A DNA stretch of 64,000 nt, taken from Roseomonas sp. CECT 9278 (lineage in GTDB: Bacteria; Pseudomonadota; Alphaproteobacteria; Acetobacterales; Acetobacteraceae). Below, piece by piece: positions 42,301-49,496 of this stretch. The stretch lies in the NCBI RefSeq assembly GCF_918698155.1, contig NZ_CAKKLX010000016.1:1-64000 (forward strand), given 5' to 3'. The stretch's first letter is position 1. Each line of letters starts with the position of its first letter. Position numbers and translations under genes: made by a program. Below the pieces are notes generated by a model that worked only from the letters and a program-made list of their open reading frames with translations, searched no databases and was not told the DNA's origin.

Positions 42301-44042
42301 ACGTGTTCGGCAATGGGCTGCTGGTGTCGCGCCAGACGCGGCTGCGCGCGGCCTTCGACCATCGCCACATCTTCCTCGATCCCTCGCCCGATCCCGCGGT
42401 GTCGTTTGCCGAGCGCGAGCGGCTGTTCCGCCTGCCGCGGTCCTCCTGGGCGGATTACGAGGCGCGGCTGATCAGCGAGGGCGGCGGGGTCTTCGCGCGC
42501 ACTGCGAAGTCATTGCCGCTGAGCGCGCAGGCGCAGGCCATGCTGGGCATCGCCGCGGACCGCGCGGAACCCGCCGCCATCATGCAGGCGATCCTGCGGA
42601 TGGAAGCGGACCTGCTCTATTTCGGCGGCATCGGCACCTATGTGAAGGCCGCCACCGAGACGCAGGCCGATGCCGGCGACCGCGCCAACGACGCCATCCG
42701 CATCGACGGCGCGCAGATCCGCGCGCGCATCGTCGGCGAGGGGGCGAATCTCGGCGTGACGCAGGCCGGCCGCATCGAGGCGGCGCGTCTGGGCATCCGC
42801 ATCAACACCGATGCGCTCGACAATTCCGCCGGTGTCTCGACCTCGGACCACGAGGTGAACATCAAGATCCTGCTCGCGGATGCCGAGGCCGATGGCGTGC
42901 TGACGCGGCGCAACCGCGACGAATTGCTGCGCGAGATGACCGACGAGGTCGCCGCCCTGGTGCTGCGCGACAACGCCCAGCAATCCATCGCCGTCACGCT
43001 GGAAGCGATGGGCGGCGCGGAGGACCTGCCCGCCCAGGCGGTGCTGATGGAGCGGCTGGAACAGGCCGGGCTGCTCGACCGCGCGGTGGCGGGGCTGCCC
43101 GATGCGGCCGGCATGGCGCGGCGCATCGGTGCCGGCGATGCGCTGACCCGCCCCGAGATTGCGGCGCTGCTGCCCTTCGCGAAGCTGTGGCTGACCGATG
43201 CGCTGGCGGAGTCCACCCTGCCCGACGAACCGGCGCTGCTGCCCGCGCTGATGGCGTATTTCCCGCGGCCCTTGCAGGAAGGCTATGCGCGCTTCGCCGA
43301 ACGCCATCGGCTGCGCCGCGACCTGGTGGCGACCATCGTGGCGAATGCGGTGGCCAACCGGCTGGGCTGCGCGGCGCTGGCGCGGCTGACCATGGCGGCC
43401 GACCCGGTCGCGGCCTGCCGCGCCGCGCTGCTGGCGGCCGAGGCCTTCGGCCTGGAAGCCGCCTGCGATGCGATCGACGCGGCCGATGCGCCGGCCGACA
43501 CGCGGCTTGCCGCGCTGCTGTCGCTGCGGCGCCTGCAGGAAGCGGCGGCGCAGGACCTGCTTGCTGCTCCCGCGCAGCCGCTGGAGGAAGCCTTGGCCGC
43601 ACTGCGGCCGGGGATTGCCGCGCTGGCGGCGGCCGCTGCCGCACATGCCGCACCGGCGCCGGGGCTGCCGGCGGATGCCGGGCTGCTGGCGGCGGCCGCG
43701 CCTCGGCTGGCGGCCGCACCCGCGGTGGTGCGCCTGGCCGGGCGGGCCGGGGTGGATGCGGCGGCGGCGGCGGCGGCCTGGGGCGAGGTGGAATCCCGCT
43801 TCGCGCTCGATACCCTGCGCGGTGCGATCGCCGCGGCGCCCGCACCCGGCGCCTTCGGCCCGCGCGCGCGCGCCGCGCTGGCCGAGGAAGTCGGCGCCAG
43901 CCAGGCCCACCTGGCGGCCCTGCATCTGCGCGGCCAGGCGCCGGAGGCGGCGCATGTCGCCGCACTGGTGCGCGATGCGGCGGGGGCGCGGGACCTGGCA
44001 GCGGTGACGGTGGCGGTGCGGGCGCTGGCGCGGGTCGGCTAG
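39372..44042 (+). CDS. gdh: NAD-specific glutamate dehydrogenase, large bacterial type
   Basis: This 1,556-residue enzyme oxidises glutamate to 2-oxoglutarate and ammonia with NAD+. Its length fits the about 1,600-residue GDH class. N-terminal ACT-like regulatory regions include [21 protein letters not shown] and [19 protein letters not shown]. The catalytic part carries [45 protein letters not shown] with the catalytic Lys, and [12 protein letters not shown]. The C-terminal third is helical and alanine-rich. ATG 39372 follows GGAGGAAA. The long frame to its left is an antisense shadow of the JmjC gene. A copy of the 3' repeat element follows at once. Confidence 0.95.
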   Translation: [1556 protein letters not shown]

Positions 44043-44048
44043 AACAGA

Positions 44049-44099
44049 CCCCGATCGGGTGGAATCACACGATCGGGTGAAGAGGCTCGCGAAACGGCG
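44049..44099 (-). repeat. 3' repeat element, copy A (short)
   Basis: Copy A fills the gap between the gdh stop and the GMC-oxidoreductase stop, touching the latter. On the plus strand arms CCCGATCG (44050-44057) and CGATCGGG (44070-44077) flank a core with GGAATCA. GTGAAGAGGCTCGC follows, then GGCGCTA, which covers the TAG stop of the minus-strand gene. It matches copies at 45725 and 61168 in order and orientation relative to the upstream gene, but lacks the middle part of copy B. Confidence 0.7.
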
Positions 44100-45689
44100 C
44101 TACGCGGCGTCCTCGCGGATCATCGCCGCACCCTTCTCGCCGATCATGATGGTCGGCGCATTGGTGTTGCCGGTGGTCAGCGTCGGCATCACCGAGGCGT
44201 CGATCACCCGCAGCCCGTCGAAGCCGCGCAGGCGCAGGCGGCTGTCCACCACGGCGTCCGGCCCCTCGCCCATGCGGCAGGTGCCCACCGGGTGGTAGAT
44301 CGTGGTGCCGTATTGGCGGTTGAAGGCGAGCAATTCGTCATCCGACGCCACGCCCGGCCCGGGCAGGATTTCCTGCACGCTGTGCCGCGCGATGGCGGGC
44401 TGCGCAAAGATGTCGCGCACCATGCGGATGCCGGCCGCCAGCAACGCCTGGTCGGATCGCGCCGAGAGGTAGTTCGGCCGGATCGCCGGCTTCTCGAACG
44501 GATCGGCCGAGCGCGCCAGCACCGACCCGCGGCTGTCCGGCTTCACCGGGCAGATGGCGCAGGTCATGCCGGGTTCCTTCTCCAGCACGCCGAAGGTGCC
44601 GAGCGCGTAGGAGGCCGGCGTGAACAGCAATTGCAGGTCGGGGCTTTCCAGCCCCTCGCGCGACCGCGCAAACACCTGCGCGGTGGTGACGCCGAAGGTC
44701 AGCGCGCCAGTGCCGCGCAGGACGAAGCGCGCGACCTCGCCGGCCAGCCGGAGGCCACGCGCGAGCTGGTTGGTGCTGAGCCCGTCCTTCACGCGATGCT
44801 GCACGCGGGAGACGAAGTGGTCCTGGAGGTTCGCGCCGACCGCCGGCATGTCCGCCAGCACATCGATGCCCAGCGCGCGCAGGTGGTCGGCCGGGCCGAT
44901 GCCCGAGACCTGCAGCACATGCGGCGAATTCACCGCGCCGCCGGACAGGATGGTCTCGCGCGCCGCGAAGATGCGGTGCAGCGCGCCGCCCTGGCGGTAT
45001 TCCGCACCGATGCAGCGGCGCCCGTCGAACAGCAGGCGACTGACCTGGGCTTCGGTGATGACCCGCACGCGGTCGCCGGCGCCACGCAGGTAGGTGCGCG
45101 CGGTCGACCCACGCCAGCGGCCGACGCGCGTCATCTGCGAATAGCCCGCGCCCTCCTGGTCCTCGCCGTTCAGGTCGGCGCGGAAGGGGTGGCCGGCCTG
45201 CTGCGCGGCCTCGATGAAGCGGTGGGTCAACGGCAGGATGGTGCGGTAGTCCTCGACCTGGAGCGGGCCGTCGGTGCCGCGGATCGCGGGGTCGCCGCCG
45301 TTGCGGTAGGTCTCGGACTGGCGGAAATGCGGCAGCACGTCCTGCCATGACCAGCCGCGGCAGCCCATCTGCGCCCAGATGTCGAAATCCGCCGGATTGC
45401 CGCGGACGTACAGCATGCCGTTGATCGACGACGTGCCGCCCAGCGTGCGCCCGCGCGGCCAGCGGATCTCGCGGCCGTTCACCGCCTGGTCGGGTTCCGC
45501 GACATAGCCCCAGTTCATCAGCGACTGGTTCTGCAGCAGCTTCAGCATCCCCGCGGGGATGTGGATCCAGGGGTGGCGGTCACGCGGCCCGGCTTCGAGC
45601 AGCGTGACCCGCGCGCCGGTCTCGGACAGTCGCGCCGCAACGACGCAGCCGGCCGATCCGGCACCGATGACAAGGTAGTCGGTGTCCAT
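44100..45689 (-). CDS. GMC-family FAD oxidoreductase (choline/alcohol dehydrogenase type)
   Basis: This 529-residue flavoprotein of the glucose-methanol-choline family oxidises an alcohol. FAD binding is seen in YLVIGAGSAGCVVAARLSE. Signature 1 is PRGRTLGGTSSINGMLYVRG and signature 2 is SGGAVNSPHVLQVSGIGPA. The C-terminal catalytic HPVGTCRMG and NTNAPTIMIGEKGA regions are present. Database names would be choline dehydrogenase or alcohol dehydrogenase, and the substrate is not readable. ATG 45689 gives the canonical N-terminus. It is bracketed by two copies of the repeat element, A at its stop and B upstream of its start. Confidence 0.93.
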   Translation of the reverse strand: MDTDYLVIGAGSAGCVVAARLSETGARVTLLEAGPRDRHPWIHIPAGMLKLLQNQSLMNWGYVAEPDQAVNGREIRWPRGRTLGGTSSINGMLYVRGNPADFDIWAQMGCRGWSWQDVLPHFRQSETYRNGGDPAIRGTDGPLQVEDYRTILPLTHRFIEAAQQAGHPFRADLNGEDQEGAGYSQMTRVGRWRGSTARTYLRGAGDRVRVITEAQVSRLLFDGRRCIGAEYRQGGALHRIFAARETILSGGAVNSPHVLQVSGIGPADHLRALGIDVLADMPAVGANLQDHFVSRVQHRVKDGLSTNQLARGLRLAGEVARFVLRGTGALTFGVTTAQVFARSREGLESPDLQLLFTPASYALGTFGVLEKEPGMTCAICPVKPDSRGSVLARSADPFEKPAIRPNYLSARSDQALLAAGIRMVRDIFAQPAIARHSVQEILPGPGVASDDELLAFNRQYGTTIYHPVGTCRMGEGPDAVVDSRLRLRGFDGLRVIDASVMPTLTTGNTNAPTIMIGEKGAAMIREDAA

Positions 45690-45724
45690 CCCATGGCCTC
45701 CGGGGCCTGCGACCGAGGGCAGGT

Positions 45725-45817
45725 CCCGATCAGAGGGAATCATCTGACCGGGTGAAGATGCTCGCAAGAGCATAGGACTAGAGACGTTGCAGCGAGCGAA
45801 GGCGAGCGGAAGCGGCG
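45725..45817 (-). repeat. 3' repeat element, copy B (full)
   Basis: Copy B begins at the stop of the thioesterase gene (GGCGCTA includes its TAG) and extends 93 bases downstream of it on the minus strand. Arms CCCGATCAGA (45725-45734) and TCTGACCGGG (45743-45752) pair with one mismatch around GGGAATCA, followed by GTGAAGATGCTCGCAAGAG. The stretch CGAGCGAAGGCGAGCG near the stop is shared in part with copy C. Confidence 0.7.
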
Positions 45818-46279
45818 CTAGGCGTTGAAATCGACGCCTTCGAAGCGGCCGAGGGCGTCGCGCATGCCGGCCGGGATCGGGATCGGGCGGCGTGTCGCCT
45901 GGTCGGTCAGCACCCAGACGATCTCGCCGGTGGCGAGCAGCGTGTCCGCGCCCTTCGGGAAGATGGCGGGCTGGAACGCCACGGATGACCGCCCGATGCG
46001 CGTGCAGCGCGCGCCGATGTCGATCTCGGCGCGCCGGCCCACCGCCACCTTGTATTCGACCAGGCCGCGGACGACGTGGAAATCGGCGCCTGGCACGCGC
46101 ATGTCGTCGCCGTAGCCGGCGGCGCGGATGTAGTCCGACACCGCCTCGTCGTACCAGGTCAGGTAATGCGCGTTGAACACGATGCCCTGGGTGTCGAGCT
46201 CGACGTAGCGGACCTTGTGTTCGTAGAAGAAGCGGAAGTCGGCGCGGGTGGGCAGACCCGCGCCCGCGCCGTCCCGCAT
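45818..46279 (-). CDS. Hotdog-fold acyl-CoA thioesterase, YbgC/4-hydroxybenzoyl-CoA type
   Basis: This 153-residue cytoplasmic thioesterase contains the YbgC/4HBT active-site segment VRYVELDTQGIVFNAHYLTWYDEA, with the catalytic Asp. Further core strands are HVVRGLVEYKVAVGRRAEIDI and RIGRSSVAFQPAIF. Start ATG 46279 forms TGATG with the stop of the aldolase gene, so the two are translationally coupled. A frame extension to 46321 inside the aldolase gene is unlikely. Joint expression suggests that the pair handles acyl-CoA or pyruvate-derived products, which is an inference. Repeat copy B follows its stop directly. Confidence 0.88.
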   Translation of the reverse strand: MRDGAGAGLPTRADFRFFYEHKVRYVELDTQGIVFNAHYLTWYDEAVSDYIRAAGYGDDMRVPGADFHVVRGLVEYKVAVGRRAEIDIGARCTRIGRSSVAFQPAIFPKGADTLLATGEIVWVLTDQATRRPIPIPAGMRDALGRFEGVDFNA

Positions 46280-47037
46280 CAGCCCCGCGCCGCCTTCACC
46301 GCCGCCGTCGCGGCCTGGCACATCAGCCCGACCTCATTGGCGATGGTGACCAGCTTGAAGCCCTTCTTGATCATCTTGTTGGCATAGGCCGGGCTGCCGT
46401 TGTGCAGGCCGGCAGCGATGCCGCGCTTGGCGGTCTCGGCCAGCAGCTTGTCGTAGATGCCCAGGATGAACGGGTCCTCGACATCGAGCTTGGGTTCGAG
46501 GCCGTAGGAGAAGGACAGGTCCGACGGGCCGACATAGATGCCGTCGATGCCGGGCACGTCGAGGATCTTCTCGATGTTCTCGATCGCGGTCTTGGTCTCG
46601 ATCATCGGGATGACCAGGATCTCGTCATTGGCGGTCTTCTGGTAGCCGCCCGAGGAACCATAAGCGCCCGCACGGATCGGGCCGTTGGAGCGCGTGCCGG
46701 CCGGCGGGTACTTGCAGTACTGCACCAGGGCGCGGGCCTCTTCCTCGGTGTTCACCATCGGGCAGATCACGCCGTAGGCGCCGGCGTCGAGCACCTTGCC
46801 CACGATGCCGGGTTCGTTCCACGGCACGCGCACCATCGGCACCGCGCCGGAGGGCTGGATGCCCTGGAAACAGGCGACGCAGGACAGGTAGTCCTGCACG
46901 CCGTGCTGCATGTCGACGGTGACGGAATCCCAGCCGCACTTGGAATACATCTCGGCGCTGAACGCGTTCGGGATGGCGAGCCACCCGTTCACCACGGCCT
47001 TGCCGGCCTTCCACGCTTCCTTGACCGCATTCGCCAT
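46279..47037 (-). CDS. HpcH/HpaI-family aldolase
   Basis: This 252-residue metal-dependent class II pyruvate aldolase has landmarks VNGWLAIPNAFSAEMYSKCGWDSVTVD, DMQHGVQDY (the metal and substrate region normally reads DxEH), MVRVPWNEPGIVGKVLDAGAYGVICPMV, KYPPAGTRSNGPIRAG, IPMIETKTAIENIEKIL and GIDGIYVGPSDLSFSYG. It would cleave or form 4-hydroxy-2-oxo acids. It opens a two-gene unit with the thioesterase and is divergent from the DDAH-like gene, with 110 bases between starts. Confidence 0.92.
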   Translation of the reverse strand: MANAVKEAWKAGKAVVNGWLAIPNAFSAEMYSKCGWDSVTVDMQHGVQDYLSCVACFQGIQPSGAVPMVRVPWNEPGIVGKVLDAGAYGVICPMVNTEEEARALVQYCKYPPAGTRSNGPIRAGAYGSSGGYQKTANDEILVIPMIETKTAIENIEKILDVPGIDGIYVGPSDLSFSYGLEPKLDVEDPFILGIYDKLLAETAKRGIAAGLHNGSPAYANKMIKKGFKLVTIANEVGLMCQAATAAVKAARG

Positions 47038-47147
47038 GGCGCCGTTTCCTCTGTGCTGGCTGCTATGGCGCGGACGCTAGGACGGGGTCCGGGGCGCGTC
47101 AAACGCGCGGCTGGACGGTCAGTCCTGCGCGCGGCAGGGTGCGCGGC

Positions 47148-48104
47148 ATGGCCGACTGGACCGTCTCCTCCGAGACCGGCGTGCTGACCGATGTGCTGGT
47201 CTGCCCGCCCGATCACTACCGCTGGATCCCGACCAACAGCATCGTGCGTCGCACGCTTGCGGGCGCCGATCAGACGCGCACGCTTGCGGGCGCTGATCAG
47301 ACGCGCACGCTTGCGGGCGCCGATCAGACGCGCACGCTTGCGGGCGCCGATCAGACGCGCACGCTTGCGGAGGCGCAGCAGCCTTCCGCGCTGGCGCTGG
47401 CCGCGCAGCATGCGGAGCTGGTCGCTGCGCTGCGCCAGGGTGGCGCGCGGGTGCATGTGCTGCCGCCGGAGCCGCACCTCCCCTACATGGTCTATACGCG
47501 GGATTCCGCGGTGGTCACGCCCTGGGGCGCGGTGCTGTGCCAGCTCGAACGCCCGCAGCGGCGCGGCGAATATGCGGGCGTGATCGATTTCCACGGCGGC
47601 ACCTTGTGGCGGAAGTCGTCCGCCGGCACGCTGGAAGGCGGCGACATCCACATCCTGAAGCCGGGTGTCGCGGTGGTGGGCGCTTCGGGCGGCCGCACCG
47701 ACCTGGCGGGCGCCGAGCAATTCGCCGCCTGGCTGCGCGCCGAAGGCTGGGAGGTCCGCATCGAGAGCTTCGACGAACACTTCCTGCACCTGGATGTGCT
47801 GTTCTGCCTGGCCGCACCCGGCCTGGCGGTGGCGTGCCTCGATGTGCTGGACCCGGATTTCGTCGCCTGGCTGGCGGCACACGGCATCCGTTGCATCGAC
47901 GTGGCCTATCGCGACGCAATGGCGCTGGGGTGCAACATCCTCGCGCTCGGCCGCGGGCGCGTGGTGTCGGCGCGCGGATCAGCCGCGCTGAACGCCGCGC
48001 TGCGTGCGGAGGGGCTGGACGTACTCGACCCCGACCTGTCGCTGTTCACCGCGGGTGGCGGCGGCCCGCATTGCCTGACCGGCCCGCTGCGGCGGGAGGA
48101 GTGA
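47148..48104 (+). CDS. DDAH/amidinotransferase-family hydrolase with an in-frame minisatellite
   Basis: This 318-residue member of the dimethylargininase/arginine-deiminase superfamily begins VLTDVLVCPPDHYRWIPTNSIV and has the core MVYTRDSAVVTPWGAVL, GTLEGGDIHIL, FDEHFLHLDVLFCL (His) and MALGCNILALG (nucleophilic Cys). Residues 35-70 are four exact RTLAGADQT repeats encoded by 27-base units, followed by a partial fifth. Relatives, as I recall them, have only one short helix here. The catalytic residues are intact, so activity may survive the insertion. ATG 47148 is chosen over GTG 47139. The stop is 5 bases before the next ATG. Confidence 0.85.
   Translation: MADWTVSSETGVLTDVLVCPPDHYRWIPTNSIVRRTLAGADQTRTLAGADQTRTLAGADQTRTLAGADQTRTLAEAQQPSALALAAQHAELVAALRQGGARVHVLPPEPHLPYMVYTRDSAVVTPWGAVLCQLERPQRRGEYAGVIDFHGGTLWRKSSAGTLEGGDIHILKPGVAVVGASGGRTDLAGAEQFAAWLRAEGWEVRIESFDEHFLHLDVLFCLAAPGLAVACLDVLDPDFVAWLAAHGIRCIDVAYRDAMALGCNILALGRGRVVSARGSAALNAALRAEGLDVLDPDLSLFTAGGGGPHCLTGPLRREE
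47250..47370 (+). repeat. In-frame tandem repeat, 27-base unit, about 4.5 copies
   Basis: Units start at 47250, 47277, 47304 and 47331, with a 13-base partial copy from 47358. Units 1, 3 and 4 are identical and unit 2 has one silent C-to-T change (GCC to GCT). Each unit contains CGCACGCTTGCGGGCGC then CGATCAGACG and encodes RTLAGADQT. Because 27 is a multiple of 3, copy-number change by slippage would keep the frame. Confidence 0.95.
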
Positions 48105-48109
48105 CCACC

Positions 48110-49492
48110 ATGACCACCCCGGCCGATACCGTCATTGCCGCCGCGCGCGCCATCCTCGGCGAGCGCCTCAGCACCAATGCCAGCGTGCGCGAACAGCATT
48201 CGCGCGGCGAGGACACCACCACGCCGACCCTGCCCGACGCCGTCGCCTTCGTGGAGACGACCGAGGAGGTCAGCCGCATCCTGGCGCTGTGCCACCAGCA
48301 TGGCGTGGCGGTGACGCCGTTTGGTGCCGGCACGTCGCTGGAAGGGCATGTGAACCCGGTGCGCGCGGGCGTCTCGCTCGACCTGTCGCGCATGAAGGCG
48401 GTGCTGGAGTTGAACGAGGAGGACATGGATGTCCTCATCGAACCGGGCGTGACGCGGCAGGAGCTGAACGCCTTCCTGCGCGACAAGGGCCTGTTCTTCC
48501 CGGTCGATCCCGGCAGTCATGCCAGCATCGGCGGCATGTGCGCCACACGCGCGTCGGGCACCAATGCGGTGCGCTACGGCACCATCCGGGAGAATGTGCT
48601 GGGCCTCGAAGTCGTGCTGGCCGATGGCCGCGTGATCGAGACCGGCGGGCGCACGCGCAAGGCATCGAACGGCTACGACCTGACCAGGCTGTTCATCGGC
48701 TCCGAGGGGACGCTCGGCGTCATCACCAAGATTCGCCTGCGCCTGCATGGCATCCCGGAGGCGATGTCCGCCGCGGTGTGCCAGTTCCCCACCCTGGCCG
48801 CGGCGGTCGAGACAGTCATCACCGTCATGCAGGCCGGCATTCCGGTGGCACGCATCGAATTGCTCGATGCGGACCAGATGGAGGCCTGCATCCGCTATTC
48901 GAAGCTCACGGGCTTCACGCCGCTGACCACGCTGTTCCTGGAATTCCACGGCACCGATGCGTCGGTGAAGGAACAGGCGGAATCGGTCGAGGCGATCGCC
49001 ACCGACTTCGGCGCGCAGGGCTTCGCCTGGGCGACGGATGCCGAGAGCCGCAACCGGCTCTGGCAGGCGCGCCACGATGCCTATTGGGCGGCGGTGGCGC
49101 TGAAGCCCGGGCATCGCGGCATCACCACCGATGTCTGCGTACCCATCTCGCGCCTGGCGGAAGCGGTGGTGCAGGCGAAGGAAACGGCGCTGGCCTCGGG
49201 CCTGACATCCTGCATCGTCGGCCATGTGGGCGATGGCAATTTCCACTGCCTGATCCTGTTTCCGGAAGGCGACCAGCAGGGGCTGGAACGCGCCTGGGCG
49301 CTCGATCGCGCCATCGTCGCGCAGGGGTTGGCGCTGGGCGGGACGTGTTCGGGCGAGCACGGCATCGGCATGGGCAAGCGCGAATTCCTCGAACAGGAAC
49401 ACGGGCCGGAAGCGCTCGCGGTGATGCGCAGCGTGAAGGTCGCGCTCGATCCGCGCGGCATCATGAATCCCGGCAAGATGTTCCGGAACTGA
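48110..49492 (+). CDS. FAD-linked 2-hydroxyacid dehydrogenase, GlcD/D-lactate dehydrogenase type
   Basis: This 460-residue flavoprotein of the VAO/PCMH family oxidises D-lactate, glycolate or a similar 2-hydroxyacid. FAD binding is in VAVTPFGAGTSLEGHVNPVRAG and DPGSHASIGGMCATRASGTNAVRYG. The oxidase C-domain has ARIELLDADQMEAC, SCIVGHVGDGNFHCLILFP (metal and active-site His residues) and the end CSGEHGIGMGKREFLEQEHG and PRGIMNPGKMF. Length and layout match D-lactate dehydrogenase (cytochrome) and GlcD. ATG 48110 follows GGGAGGAG. The next MFS gene begins 4 bases after its stop and may carry its substrate. Confidence 0.93.
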   Translation: MTTPADTVIAAARAILGERLSTNASVREQHSRGEDTTTPTLPDAVAFVETTEEVSRILALCHQHGVAVTPFGAGTSLEGHVNPVRAGVSLDLSRMKAVLELNEEDMDVLIEPGVTRQELNAFLRDKGLFFPVDPGSHASIGGMCATRASGTNAVRYGTIRENVLGLEVVLADGRVIETGGRTRKASNGYDLTRLFIGSEGTLGVITKIRLRLHGIPEAMSAAVCQFPTLAAAVETVITVMQAGIPVARIELLDADQMEACIRYSKLTGFTPLTTLFLEFHGTDASVKEQAESVEAIATDFGAQGFAWATDAESRNRLWQARHDAYWAAVALKPGHRGITTDVCVPISRLAEAVVQAKETALASGLTSCIVGHVGDGNFHCLILFPEGDQQGLERAWALDRAIVAQGLALGGTCSGEHGIGMGKREFLEQEHGPEALAVMRSVKVALDPRGIMNPGKMFRN

Positions 49493-49496
49493 CGGG

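Noticed and set aside
44049-45817. GMC-oxidoreductase gene as a transposon bracketed by repeats A and B
   Set aside because: The flanking repeats are imperfect, no transposase or target duplication is present, and the same element also occurs after an unrelated gene at 61168.
47250-47370. Possible CRISPR-like array
   Set aside because: The units are directly adjacent with no unique spacers, lie inside a coding frame and keep that frame. It is a minisatellite.
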